DNA of 64,000 bases, from positions 52,462,386 to 52,526,385 of the forward strand of contig OX359248.1 of NCBI GenBank assembly GCA_947179485.1, in the 5' to 3' direction. Shown here piece by piece: positions 26,401-40,217 of this stretch. Below the pieces are notes generated by a model that saw only the letters and a list, made by a program, of their open reading frames with translations, was not told the origin of the DNA and ran no database searches. Made by a program: the position numbers and the translations under genes. Numbering within the stretch: the first letter of the stretch is position 1; every line of letters starts with the position of its first letter. The DNA is from Allacma fusca (lineage: Eukaryota; Arthropoda; Collembola; Symphypleona; Sminthuridae).

Positions 26401-29400
26401 TAAAATATTATTTTACATGATTATAACATAATTTGTTGACTTATTAAATATTTCTAAAGGAATAAGTTTTAAAGCTGGAGCAACCTCCCTCTTACTGTTA
26501 GCTCTGGGTTGGTTAATTTTGTATTTTTGAATTGTCAACTTTAGAAATTAAATAACCTCCTTTAAAATCAATAAGAAAAATAATTTTTAAAAGAGGGCCC
26601 TAAGCAAAAATTTAGGGATGTTGTAAATTAAGAAGACTTTGAACACTGAAATTTTGAGACTTGTCAGGAAAATTGTCAGGAGTGTAAAGCCTTGTTGTAA
26701 GTCAGAATAAGGAGACCTGATACCAGGGAAAAAACGTGCGATTTTAAAAGTAATTACTGGTGTGAAAATCCAAGGAGATTATACGTTTTAGCAGATGTTA
26801 CAATCTGAATGTATTTAAAGCCACACACAGGTATCTACGTATATGTGCACAAAATAATCACACACATGTAATTACAGATGCAGATGCAACGTTCCTACGG
26901 GAAGCACGTCCAAGTGTCGGACGAGCTGTGAAAATTATACATGGGGAAATGAATAGTGACTAGTGCTTGGAAAGGTATGAAAGGGAATTGACACTTTGGT
27001 GGAATTTAGAATGAGAGAGAGGCTGGATTAAACAGAAGGGAAGAAGTTCGCAGGACACTTTTAGCTCTAATTTAATTCGTTATCTATCGAGGTTGGATAA
27101 TTAAAATGGGACTCAGTGTACCATACGAATTTCCTGGAATTTCTCGTCAAATCCCTCAGTTTTTCTTTCAGTTGAGCATTTCCACGCTCCAAGTCTCGGA
27201 CAAAGTTACTTTTTTCCTTCTCCCTGCAACTTTGATTGTCTACCCACCGAAGCAATTGACTTTTCCTATCATCAGAAAACTTTTCTCACTATCAACAATC
27301 TTCTCATCTGTTCTCTCCTAACAACTTTAATTCCTTCGCTTCGCCCCTTCCTCCATCTCCACAACACTACATCATACGTGCTCACTTGGAACATCCACCT
27401 TTTGCATGCCTCTTCCTCTTGTCCACTACAGACTACACTGTATATGTATCTGCATTTATACACAGGCAGGACACGATGCAAAATAAATTCCAATGATGTA
27501 ATTTTAAGCAGAAATCCTAATCCGAGTGTATATACACACACGCATTGTTACCTTTGGATTTGAATGTAGAATTTTTTCACACTGACCATTAGCATTTGAG
27601 CAGACTTGAAGTCCATAGCAAATTGTTCTGCAGAGGGAGTGAGAAGTTCCGCAAATTTTACCACTACCCAGGATCATTAATCTAGTGTCAATTATATCGC
27701 ATAAAAATAAGTACAATGCAAGATGAGGGAACTGATGCGAGCATGTAAGGATGTAAGGACGCGCTGAGACGGAATCTTATTTTTTTTACTTTCAATTCCC
27801 TGAACTGGCTTGTGGGCGACGGATTGAACAATAAGTACAGAAATGTACGACTTGCTTGGGAAGAGCAAGAAGAGGCCGAATCTCTTAAGAAGTTGTTACT
27901 TTGCTCCTTCCTCCATGTGGCCGCATATATGTATGTATGTTATCCTGAAGCATACGCTCCTTGTCATTAGTAAACTAGACGTATGTACTTGTATACATAA
28001 TATATATGTATTAACGTACATACATATATAGCCATAAGTACGTATAGTCTTTACTAGCCAAGGTATGGATTCTCGTGGTTTTTATATGAGTTGATTTCGG
28101 TGTGGGAAAAGATCAAAGTGTATTATTCTTTTAGAGTTCTCATCATAGCAATAGTTATATACATATATATTCAGGCTACTCTAACAATGATACATATCTT
28201 CATAGGGCCAGTATGATATAACATACAGAAACTGGAATTACATCTGTAGGGAACTGTGAGTATAGAAGGAAAGTTAGGTATTAGAAGAGGCCCGAGATCC
28301 TGATGGAAGCGCAAGAAGCAGCCAAGGAAAGCCGGGTCTGAGGAGAGAAGGGAGACGTGATGCGGGGTATTCTAAGTGAATTAAATCAAGGAGGACAAAG
28401 AGAACTGACGATGGATAGGATTAATAAGAGATCTTAAGAGGGGCTTATCATCCACAGATTGTGTGAAACCAACACTGAGACAATAATACTTTGCCATTCT
28501 CTGCCTCCTTCCATCACTCAACTCCCCTGTCATTTTATCCACATTTCCCCTTTATCTTCAAATGCCCATTAATCCCTAATCTATATCTTGCGAAAACTTA
28601 AAAACTTACTTTATAGTAAAAAAAATCCATACGTTCAAAAATATGGACCGTAAAAAAATATGGAAATCCCTGGAATTTAGGGCTTCACATAATTTCTTTT
28701 ACATAATTGAAATCTTGCGTATCATAAATGATGATGAGAAAATAATTGTATGAGTGTATTAAAATAAATAAATAGTAATTTTTTCGATAGTGAATAATAT
28801 TCAGAGCGTAGGATAAACTGAAATATAAATGTTAGTGAAAGTAAAGTTTGGGAGGACTCAAAATAATTTGAAAGTTTGAGCTGGAAGAGGACGAAATTCT
28901 GGGATAGGTTGGAGTTGAAGGGAAGGTACAGGAGTGACATAAGTGGCAGTGTAAGAAAATTGGGAAGATTTCCTGGCGGTGGAACATCATAAATAACCAT
29001 GTCTTTATGCCACGTCAAACATTTTGCCAGTGAATATTGGAAGGGAAGCTTAAGACCAACACCAAACAAAGTTTTTCGAATTCTTTCCTGCTGTTCGTCA
29101 CATCCTTGTCGTGTCATGCACACTTCATTTCATGGCGACTACATGGTTCGGCATAGCATCCGCTGAATACAGTTGTTCTCATTCTCCAATGCGAAAGGCT
29201 GGGTTCTCTATCCATTGCACACATCGTTTAGTTGATGCTCAAGTACAATATCTGCTCGGGAGACCTGTGAAGCCTTGCCAGTGTTGCACACTGTAATATT
29301 TTCTTTTTGAAGTCTGGATTGAGGAACTCTAGAATTTATTAGGACTGTGCTTACGCATACTTACCAAGATTGAGTGTTCATTGGGCTGAAGAACCTTGAG

Positions 29401-31406
29401 ATGACAGTGTATAACTAAAATAATCGTTATTTGTGTAAATAATACATCCATACTAATCCTAATTCATACAACTATAGAACTTAACATGGTGTGAGGAAAG
29501 ACCTATGTTTATTATTGTATTTAGAAAAAATGCTAAAAATATACTAAAATTACAAAAACATTAAATTGCTGCTAGATTTCTTGAATAGATTTCATTTGTT
29601 ATTGATTTAATGTAAATTGTAATATTAGATACAGTTTTCATACGAAATTTGTAGAAAGCATCGACATTATTGCATGAAAGAGAGCAAAAAATACGTCAAA
29701 CAAGAGTAATTATTAGAAATCTGCAGATGCCCCATTTTCTGGATTGACTCATAAAATTATCTTCTGCACAGCACTGGTCCCTACAATTCGGGTTCCTTAC
29801 AGTCTATAGATATCTCACAACCCCGTCAAGAATGTCAGAGGTTATGGCCAAAACCGACATTATGCATAACCTCCAGACTAAATACTCAAGCACATGTGTA
29901 TGTGCATGTATGCAGGTCCATAAAACCATGGTACAAATCATCTCATTAATTTCAAAGGTAATCACAGATAACTTTTTTAAGTACTCCGAAGCATTACCAC
30001 TCATCAATTAGCGTGATCACATTGCGTTACTCATATCCATTTATTCAATTTAATTGAAGCTCCATTGACGTAAATTGCATAGGAAAGGAGTGGTGTCTCT
30101 ATAATTAAGCAATAAATAAATACCTCGTATACTGTATCCTCGGGCAAGGAGGTAGGTACGAAGCCTCTGTGAGACTATAAATATTTACAAACGAAATAAA
30201 TATTTCCAACCCACCCATATCAGCATGCTACTATACTTACTCTGAAAATAAACCCACTCGAATGAGGTAATTCTATCGAACCTTAACTTAAACAAACCTA
30301 AAGGATCAAAATATTGAATTTCAGCTTTTTAAATTAGCCTCAAAAATTTGTGTAAAAAAGAAGGAATTTTGAAAATACTCTGTTGAATTGGAAAGCAATA
30401 ATAGTAATAGAAATCCCATTTATATGTTGTATGTATGTGTATGTTTCCCAAAATACAAAACGAGCTTGGAGGTACTCTGGGGAATGGACGGGTGAAGTTG
30501 AGAAATGCTCAAGAATAGCCAGAGAGACGTATAACAAGGCTGAAAACCAGTTTGTTGAGGTGAAAATATTTCATCTTCCCGTATACATTATACTGATTTT
30601 ACTTGTTAATTCCATGAGCGTATCAATTTCTACTTTTTCTATGAATATTCCATTCTATTCTTTCCAAGTCCACTATTATCATATCTTGTAATCACACTCG
30701 TTAGACGCGAGTGTGAAGTTACACGTACCATCGCTTTGCTCGGTTACCTTCCTGCATCTCCTAGTTACATATATGCACCACATCAACCTAGAGTATCTAC
30801 AACTTGTTACAGTCCCAGCTCCCTATAAAAGCATCCCTTAAAAAAGAAGAAATTCTCCCGGAAGAAAAATCCGACATCCTCAGCATCCTCTGACACATTT
30901 TCTAGATATCAATTACCAATAACTACGTTCAACGGGAAATTATCCAAATGTTTTCATCCCTAAAGATAAATTAATCTTACAAGGGGGTCATGTGTACGAT
31001 GCACAGCTAGGGCTCACTGTACTGTTAAAGATATATACTCTTAAAAACTTTTCCTGTAATAATAATCCCCAAAGAAAAATCCGTTGGCAGTAAAAGGGAA
31101 AAAAAACAACACATAGTTTGCTTAAACAAACAATTGCTCGAGTTTTTTTCTTATCAAATATGTTACAACCATATGTAGTCATAAAATTTCCCATTGAATC
31201 TGCCACACAGCCGGAGCAGCACACACTCACAAAAGAACTGCTGTTTGTGGTCTTGTTTGTACTGTTTGCCATGTACAAGAGAGGAGGAGGATGCATCTTG
31301 AATAATTCTTTAAGAGATAGTGAAGTACAGAAATGCAGGGAGTACATTGATTTCAACTTGAATTGCTCACTGACTACTTGACTACTTGTACATATGTAAT
31401 TACGTA

Positions 31407-31491
31407 TGTATGTGTGCACTGTGTGTAATTATGTATGTGAGTGTGTGTTTATGTGTGTGTGTGTGCATGTGTATGTATGTGTGTGTGTGTG
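31407..31491 (+). repeat. GT/GTAT-rich low-complexity stretch
   Basis: An impure GT and GTAT stretch of about 85 bases. The minus-strand frame through it reads His-Thr repeats and is not a gene. Confidence 0.85.
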
Positions 31492-33047
31492 CTGTAGGCT
31501 TGAGGATGGAGTCACTTGGGTGATGTGTCCGTAGCAGTGCTTTGATTTCCGTCGGCCACACGCAAAATTGTTGACTCGTCCACTTAATTAATGTCATTCC
31601 TTTTGGGATGCCACGTCAAGGAAGGGAGTCGAATGAGGCGTCTTCCAGGCAAACCTTTGACAATTGAAATCTATTCCTTCATTAATTAATTCGGAATCTT
31701 GTAGGAAAACACTTGCTTGCTAGTGTATCAGGTATCTGAACGCTTGTAGCTCTTCCCTTGATCTCTTTGGGTTTCCTAACTCCATATATGCATGGATGTA
31801 TGTATGTACGTCAGTGGAACCTTTACATATTAAATATTTGTAATGAAATACATACGCCACTCTCAAATTGATTACTTTTACCTTTGCCCAGGAATTGTGT
31901 ATGTACATATAGCTGATATGGCAGGCCCTGCTGTGAGGAGTGAACTCTGCACTAATTTCCCTTTCGTTGGACAATTTGCTAACAGACGTACTGACAAGCG
32001 TTAATCTATTTTTCACATTTTTTCCTCTATATACTGTATTCCCCTCCCTTCCCTTGACTCTCTCAATAAATAATTATTATTATTGCAAATTTCTTTACTC
32101 CTAAGAGTGTGATCGCATCTTTCAGGGAGAGCAAAAACTACAGAAATAATTGTATGGGACCCGTAAAGAATAATAAATGTACATGGGCTGTTTGCAAGGA
32201 AATAAGCCATATCGTGAGGAATGTCACTTCTATGGAAACGATAATTTTTAGTAAGAAAATGTTTTTTTTTCGTGGAAGGTGTGTTCCTTGCACACCTGGA
32301 GTAATCCCATAGTTGAGGTAATGTCAAATCCCAGTGACATGAGCCGTCAAAGATGTTGACGTTTTTGCGGATCATTTATATTGTGGGCAATGTGACGGGA
32401 TTTCCAGGGTCAAGCAAGTGACACTCCAGCTTTAGTAATATTTTGACAATCTCCCAGCAATTTAAGTTGAATTTGTGCCCAGAAAAAATACTGTTTTCAA
32501 AAGGACTGAATTAATTACACCTAAATTAATTTCCCTTGTAATACAAAACCTTTGACGCATAATTGAATAATTTAGAGTGCAACTTTTTGATTCCTGACTT
32601 ATGTGATGTTGTCAAGCAACTTCTGTCGTTCGTGTTTCACTACTCTTTTGGGAGTGACAAACGGAGCAAAATGTTCGACCAACCACGATGTTCCTCCTAC
32701 CGTCCATATGATGATAGCATAGCCGAGACTTGAAGATTCTACATGCATGGACTTACACTCTCTGAGAGACAGTTTTTTCCCTTATTTGTGTACATAGAGG
32801 GCTTGAATTTCAGGTAGCAAAATTCCGTGTCAAAATAATTGATGGAGTTTAAAGTTAATTTTTACAGCTATTAAGCCAGAAATTAATGAGTTGATGATAC
32901 ACATCACGAGGTTGGACAAGATAGGGGAATTAGCATTGCTAATTTATTGCAACCTTATTCCATTCATATGCATAACATCCACTTCCACATATTTACATAC
33001 ATTTATACAAATCAAACATTCTCACGTCTCAAAACACTTCCAATGTG

Positions 33048-33148
33048 TACAGTCAACTCTCTACAAGACACTCTCTTATGAGAGCACTGCTTCACAGGGC
33101 AAAGATACTATTCCCTTTTTACACAATAATAGTTATTCTGATTATAAG
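33048..33148 (+). repeat. Dispersed repeat copy related to 40112-40217
   Basis: Starting at TACAGT, this block shares a run of matching words, in the same order, with 40112-40217: ACTCT, ACTCTCTT, AGAGCACT, GGGCAAA, ACAATAAT and TTATAAG. The nested CTCT..AGAG words and the TACAGT start resemble sub-terminal repeats of pogo/Tigger-type non-autonomous elements. That assignment is an inference from word pattern only, and no transposase is visible. Confidence 0.5.
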
Positions 33149-33758
33149 TCCATAACATTAAAGGAGTAAATTTCTTGTCCGTTTTGATCCATCTTAAAAA
33201 TAGCTGATTTAATTGCATGTTGTCACAATCCCCTAATTGTTAGAATGCATTGACTAGTATTTCTAAGAACACCCCCTATCAGGAGAAAAAATGAAATTGT
33301 GGTAAATATGGTTGTATTTAAAAAAACATCTGCTGGAACTATGAATAGTGATGTATAGTAAAGGAGTCTCTTACGGCCAGGACTCACTGTATTTATGTTT
33401 GCTTATTTGTAGCATGAATGAATGAGAGATTCTGACCTTAAAGCATATGACCGGTAATTTTTGATGGTGAATATCCTCCTTCGTTTGACATTTCTTTGAA
33501 GAGCTAATTTTTATGTGATGTGCAAATCAGCGGATCGTTACAGTAATTTAAATTATGCAAGGAGTATTTTCCCCTATTGTGGGACCTGCCTCCTGTGACT
33601 GTCTTTTTGTTTGATCTGGAATAAAAACAGATGGAAATGCATTTGATTCGTGAAATAATGGACGCTCTCTCGGAACTCTTTCTTCTCTGTTACAATACTG
33701 TTTAAGCGACTTGTTCCGAGATTCTTTTTATTATGAGTGCACTCGGCATAAAGAGGAG

Positions 33759-33801
<43 letters not shown>

Positions 33802-36800
33802 GGAAAAGAGTAAGCAAGACTCACCGGCACCGCAAATTCATTAATCAACTGATTTTCAGAACGATTTCATGACATTCTCGTTCCTCGTTCCCACTCACGA
33901 GTCCCCATCAAGCTGTCACAAGTATTTCTACTTTCCTATTCAAATTCTTTGTTAGCGATCCTCAATCGTGGTGTGCCATTTGAAATAATCCATTTAGCTC
34001 CTACTCCTAACCCTGCAGATACTTTATACGAAGCTCCTCACCACTACTATATATGCTCTACATTTTGTAATTCACACTGGAAAAAATCCACTGCTAATTG
34101 CTCCTGCTTAGACGGGCACATACAAAGAGGGGCTGGTGTCAGCTCACTCTCAAGTTCCTCTTCCGAATCATCCTCTCATAGCTCCTGTCGTTTTGACAGC
34201 CCTTCTTACACGTACATAAGAATTCCTTGGATTTTTACTCCTTGCGAACGAACGAACGAGCATCTGGCATTGTACTGGTTTTTATTAATGCCAGATTTTG
34301 AATAAATTCAAGAAGCATTTGAGGAGATACAATACTATCCTGAGAATAGTATCAGATAAATAGACTGAAGTGAGCGTTAACTTGCGGAGCCATAGGTGAG
34401 AAAAAAGTTGTGAGGTTCCTGTTAGGGAAGTTACCTCAAATGTCTGATCTGAATTCCAGTTGACATTTCATTTATCATCAAGAAAAATATGGTCATTCAT
34501 AAAGTAGCACAGTGTGGCTTAAACAAGTAACTAGGGTGAGTAACCAATCCGTGAGATGTAACATTTTTTCCAGCTATTGCATATGTGCAGAGTACATTGC
34601 TGTATTCATGGGAGCCTTTATATGTAATTACATATGTGGGACTCTCCAGTCTCCAAGCAAATGTGCTAGGATATGAGATCTGAGTTGGAAGGTAACTGTC
34701 AATTTGAATAATTGATTTTTGAGCTCTGTGATCATACCAATCACAAGTTCTGGGGCGTAGGAAGACTTTATTTTAGGGGGGGGGGGTAGCAAAAGTAAAG
34801 TAAATATCTCTGATGTTCAAGGGAACCTCATCTGTTTAGGACACTCCGTGCTTACTCAGTTGTTACTGCTATAGTATCAACAAAGAGTAGGGATTAGAGC
34901 TCAAAATCTATATCTTGTATCTGCTTGAATTTTCCTTAGCACAGAGAATGACACATCTTGTAGTCTCTGCTGAGGGAATTTTCTAAAGTTAGTGCCATGT
35001 CATTCCTGGGTCATTAGGACATTCCTTGTGTAATCACCTATAGTTACAGCAGGTCCGTAGGTTTCAAGGTTAGGGATAAAATAAAAATCAGGAAACCTGA
35101 CCCTGATTGTTAGTCTTATTACAGAATTTAAGCGTCTGTCAAAGTTTTTTTTTTTTACAAATGTAAAAGTAACACAAACCTGAATTTACGGAGATCGGAG
35201 ATGGGTTTTTGTACATGGTAATAATATTATAAATCTTTAGAAACATGCACGGTTAGTTTTTTCCTTACTGCTGGGCCAAAATGATGCGTATCTCTGTAGT
35301 AAATGAGGGAGATAATTTTGCGGTGAATTGATATGAAATGAAAATCTAATATTTTTGTGACAATTGTCGAGGGAAGGAGCGTAAATAGTCGGAATGGGAG
35401 ACGTTCCACGGGAGCAACTTATTGGAAGTGGTTCTGCCCTACAGTGTGGATTAGTCGTGGGATGATGCAGCACGGATTCGTTAAGCATCCTTGAATGAGA
35501 TTCGTCTGTGAATGGAAGAGGAGGTCATTGCTGTGTCACATTTCATTCCCATTCCTCACTGCTGCGATTCATCCATCATTTCCCCGTCAACGGGAAGAGA
35601 GAATCCTGTCATTTTGTAATCTATTGATTCCAACTGTGCTCACTTTTTACAGGCCGCTCTCTCTCTCTCCTGTTTTCCCCAATCGTGTCCAATGGAATTG
35701 ATCTTTTTCCTCCAATATTCCCGATTTCCATTCAATGAACATTTCCAGTCGAATAATTTATTTTTCATGTGCCTTCGTCCTTAGTGAGTCATTTCCGACC
35801 AGTGCGAACATACGCACACAAACACACCCTACAAGTATTTCCCCTGACATTCGTAAATTCCTACAATAAAACCTTCAATTAATTACTCCAATACTAAAAT
35901 TCTTACTAATCATAATATGCAATGCATTCTCTTCATAAGAGCACTAGCCCCAAAAGTATTACAGTTTGGTTCTTACAATGACATGTGGTCATACAGATAT
36001 CACTAGCAACAAAAAATTCCATTAGGACCCCTGAAGCAAAATTTGAATTCACTATTGTATGCTCGTATAGGCCGACAAGTTAGAACTGTAAATTGTAATT
36101 GTTTTGTTGTCATATCCACGTTGAGTATTGAAGCACTCGTTTACAGATAAAGACGTTAGTAATAAACTCCGTAGTAAACGGGAGTCCCAAATATTTTATT
36201 TATATAAAAGTCCTCGCTCTAGCAGGGAAGTGAGCATACATTTTAATTTTGTATGTAAATGAGTAGCGTAATAATTATTGCCCAAATTAACTAGAACTGT
36301 TGACACAATTCATTGTCAGGATGCGGAACTAGCATTGTTAGGAGCAAGGAGGAGTTTGAGTAAGAAGTAGTGCTGAAAAGCAACAGAATGAAACGACCGG
36401 ATGCAGATGGTACTGATAGCGGAAGTAATGATTTGATTGTTTGTGTTTAATAAAGTGTTAAAGTGATTTGTGACGAGAGAGAAGGTGGATTGAAATAAAG
36501 TGGTCAATTATAAGATCACTCCATTTGGGCTAATAATATTATTACCACGTCTTCTCATCCCACAAATGGATCCTCCTTGTGTATGGTGAGAGTGAGAGAG
36601 TGGAGGAGGCGAACCCTTGGTTTTGGTTCAAAACGATAGTTATGGGACCATTACGTCAACTTGGATGGCCCCATATATTTTGCTGGCTTGTGTGGTACGC
36701 AAGCAGCATTCATTATAACCAGAGTTTTCTTGAAGCCCTGGCAGTTTAGCATTAGTGGATACGTATCATATGCCTATACATACTTACTATACCTACACAT

Positions 36801-37059
36801 TTCTAAATTCTCCGGGAAACTAACGTGTTGCTTTATTACACACACACTCGCACATTTCTAAATACTTACCAGTCCTGAACACTCCACTCACTTCTGGTTA
36901 CAATTGTATGCAAGTATAGGTATGTACATATGTATGCATGCATTACGTACTTATAGTATGTATCTGGAAGTTTGTTTCCCTCATCACTAGAAACTACAGG
37001 CAGAGCAAAGACACTACTACTATCTTTACACATGCAGGAGTGCGTAGACGGGCATATCC
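33149..37059. other. Non-coding interval
   Basis: No gene could be supported. The main structure is the GA tract at 33762-33798 and a G run at about 34778. A 118-codon open frame (33949-34305, plus) has a Ser-rich middle but no recognised domain. TACATATGTA occurs at 36925. Confidence 0.55.
33762..33798 (+). repeat. (GA)n microsatellite, longest in the window
   Basis: A perfect GA tract of about 37 bases. In Drosophila Hox clusters GAGA-factor sites help build Polycomb response elements and promoters, so it is a candidate site. No nearby Pho (GCCAT) cluster was noted. Confidence 0.95.
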
Positions 37060-39003
37060 ATAACCATTATATAATAGCAGCTTAATCTTACACTTATCAG
37101 CCTCCGCTTCACCAGCGGGTCCAACCTAGCCATTCCTACAAGTGCATAACAATCCATAAATTTTACGGCGTCGTGTGTGTATCTCCCGTGTAAAATCTGT
37201 GGGAATGGTGTTTGGACGGACAAATGCAGTTGTAAACTCCAACCCTTTACCGGTTGCTGGTTTCAATTTCTTTTTTTATACATACGTTGTAAGGGCGCCT
37301 AGTGGTTGTGAGCGGAGTTCTGCTCAAATACATTACATATAGATAGCTTCAATTATTACAAGTCCCCCAGCATATCTATAGGTTTTATGGTAGGTAAAGT
37401 CAGAAGGTTACATACGTCAGGGCAACAACTTACAAGTCATAAAACATTGTTGCGCTCTTACCAACTCTGAATGAAGAGACTGTAAATAACAATGAGGTTT
37501 GTCTTGGAAGTTAAATGCTAATGAAAATAGCACATTTCTTGGTAATTCTTTTGTGAGTGTAAATAGTCCCCGTGTTGTGTCCCAGTAAGAGAGTCAAGGT
37601 AAGTCTTTGCATGGTGGATGGAGCAAGCCAATTATCTTTTGTAACCTACCTGTTGGTTAAGCATGAGCTCTTACTTGATAAACTGTCCCACATTGTTTGC
37701 GTGCGTGGGAATTTGACGGAGAAATTATTTTTCATATTTGTCTCCAATGTGTATGTGTGTGTGTGTTTGGAAATGTTAATTTTTAATCTACGCCTGTTTT
37801 AAATTTTAGTAATTGCTATTCCTTCCTATAGCTTGTAAAAAATATTACGTGTATTTTAAATGTTAGTCAATTGTGCAGTCAGACCTGACCTTACTCTAGA
37901 AATTTTAGAATGTTGTAGGAAAGATGAAGGGCTAAAGTTATACTATCATGAATGTTTTGTGTGACTGTGTGTGTGTGTGTGTGTGTGTAGTTCGAGCAAT
38001 TTATCACGCATTTTCATGAGAGCTATTAAATAAAAGTATCGGAAGATTATTGAAAGAAGTATCATTATACATTGATACGCTGAAAAAACACCCACTGTCA
38101 TATGTTCAATGGATAATAAATGGAAAATGGGTCATATCATTTGTGCTCTCTGGCTGTGGCTTTTTCCATTATCAAAATCATACTGTGGCAGACACACACG
38201 AGTTTCAAAAGCAGGGTGTATATAGGAACATTTACTGGGCTTTATGGGGATAATGAATGCGCGGCTCTTTTATTGTGAGAATTTTTACTTATCGGTGAAC
38301 GTCGTGTGTAGTTTTTTTTTGTAAATTGTACGACGGAGGGCTTAAATAGCAATTTCTAATAATAATGACATCTCTGACACCCACAGTTTTTATAGGCGGC
38401 AGTCCTTTCAGCTTCTAAATTGATTGGTTATTCAAATTGTGGGCTAAGGTAATAGCAGATCGCCTGAAATTTGGGAGATAAAATGTCGTATTATTTTTAT
38501 GCTACATGACGCATGAACATTTTCAATTGAGTTTACATTTTCAACTAAATTCATATGATAGAAATTTCGGTTGCGGAACGTCTTCAAAATTTTGATCAAA
38601 CTAAATGTGTATGTAATTTCAAACCAGAAATATTCTTTAGCTTCAAAATTATATTCAATGCTCCTGTAGCACGAAAAATGAACAGTATTAATCTTTAGTT
38701 TTTAATATTTCTGCCCAGGTTCAAGTTTTAGTAATCTCAGGTATAGAAATAAGATGTTCATGAGGTATAGTTGGACGGTGAAGGAAGTGAAAAAAATCTT
38801 GGCCTGTGTAAATACTACTAGGACAGTATGCTTGAAAATCCAGACAGAGAGAAAAGGACAAGTTGACATCGATGCCTGTCAGATTTGACAAAAGGATACG
38901 AACCTTATGGTTTCAACGCGTGGGCATTGGTTGGACCAGCCCTGGAAGTCCGTATGATATGCTTGTAGACATGAACCCTTCGTGACGTCAGGAGGTTGAT
39001 TGT
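37060..39003 (+). repeat. Upstream copy of a diverged duplicated segment
   Basis: Two islands here recur downstream in the same order and orientation. Island 1 (37060-37657) matches 39535-40056. It includes a 37-base identical stretch at 37130-37166, and a stretch at 37215-37273 that matches 39687-39745 with a single difference. It closes with a shared TAACCTACCTGTTGGT. Island 2 (about 38880-39003) matches about 41823-41966 more loosely, sharing TGACAAAAGG, TTATGG, CATTGGTTGG and TGACGTCA. The DNA between the islands has diverged beyond recognition by eye. This is either an old tandem duplication of non-coding DNA upstream of ftz or two copies of one transposable element. The island 1 identity looks higher than neutral drift would leave beside the diverged linker. 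Confidence 0.75.
37249..37255 (+). promoter_or_regulatory. Grainyhead-like site conserved in both duplicate copies
   Basis: ACCGGTT lies inside the near-identical stretch of island 1 and is repeated at 39721-39727. It fits the Grainyhead core as known from flies. A 7-mer alone is weak evidence; its retention in both copies is the reason for listing it. Confidence 0.25.
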
Positions 39004-40111
39004 GAGGCAAGGAACAACTCTGAGGAAAATATCTTCCATTTTGTCCTGCCTAGATTTTACAGCAATATTTGAAGAGAATATTCTGAAGCCCTGATAAATT
39101 TGTACTTATAAAAAATTAAAACGCGCCCAAGCTTCAATAAGCTTGCATAATAACATCTGCGTAAAAATAAACTTCAAAAAGTGACGCTCAATTCTATAAT
39201 ACTTTAAAATGTGCATTTTTTACTGATAAAATTCAAATATTTTGAATGGGAGACAAGGAAAATAAAAATTGTTGGGAAGGCTTGTTTGGAATTACAACGG
39301 TCCTTATACTTTGTTCTACACTCGTGCCGTCTGAATGCAATCTGTGTAATTGTACGAGTCTGTGGGATTAATATAGACCACATTGAGTTTTATAGCTTTG
39401 TTTATGTATTTACTTCCTAAAGGACCGACCCACGTTGAAGCTCTGAAGTTACGAGCCAAAGCTCCTGTGTAGATTTCCAGACCTTCACCAAAGTAATACA
39501 TAACTTTTCCATGGAGCGCTCATGCTCCCACTCTATAACCATTATATAATAGCCACTTAATCTTACACTTATCAGCCTCCTCTACACCAGAGGGGCAAAC
39601 CTATCCATTCCTACAAGTGCATAACAATCCATAAATTTTACCGGCCGTATGTATCTTCCCGGTGAAATCTCTCGGAGAAGTGTTTAGACGGACAAATGCA
39701 GTTGTAAACTCCAACCCTTTACCGGTTGTTGGTTTCAATTTCTTTATTGCATCAACTCCATGTACAATGTTTGAGGAAGGAGGGCTTCAGGAGTTTCGAG
39801 TTATAAATATATATGTGCATTCGATGGTACGCTAGCTATTTTATGGTAGGTATAGGTAAAGTCAGGCTCAAGTGAAGGCTACGTTTACGGACAACAACTC
39901 ACTACTATACAACAAGCCATAAAACATGATGACTCTTCTTCACGACAGAATAAATAACAATCGTCTCTTATAAATAGACTCCCAGTGTTATTCAACTATA
40001 AGGAGTCAAGGCAATCATCGGTGTTCTAGAAGAAACCTAATAACCTACCTGTTGGTCCTCTGGAGTGTCTTGAGCTTCCCTTGGTATTTCAGTCTGTCGT
40101 GGCCTGTCGTA

Positions 40112-40217
40112 TACAGTGTACTCTTCCTTTCACAGACTCTCTTGCAAGAGCACTTTCTCTACTAGGGCAAAAATATTTTGACATAATCCTACAATAATCA
40201 AGTCTTTTGCTTATAAG
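40112..40217 (+). repeat. Dispersed repeat copy related to 33048-33148
   Basis: This is the second copy of the TACAGT-starting repeat with nested CTCT..AGAG words. It lies inside the downstream copy of the large duplicated segment and has no counterpart in the upstream copy, so it probably arrived after the duplication. Confidence 0.5.

Larger units (their letters stand above)
18612..33047. other. Non-coding interval
   Basis: No gene could be supported. A GTAT tetranucleotide run lies at 20463-20489 and a G run near 18837. A GT-rich stretch occupies about 31407-31491. TACATATGTA occurs at 23964 and 31389. An open frame at 28722-29123 on the minus strand (133 codons) and one at 32013-32375 (120 codons) have no recognisable domain and are treated as fortuitous. 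The sequence ACCGGTT, a Grainyhead-like core, occurs at 20261. Confidence 0.55.

Noticed and set aside
27067-27255. Minus-strand frame with a coiled-coil-like Lys/Glu/Arg stretch
   Set aside because: Purine-rich strands give Lys/Glu/Arg-rich peptides by chance; no neighbouring exon or domain supports it.
28722-29123. 133-codon minus-strand frame with a Cys/Arg-rich start
   Set aside because: The first third looks protein-like but the rest is Leu/Phe/Ser-rich, and no family or splice pattern was recognised.
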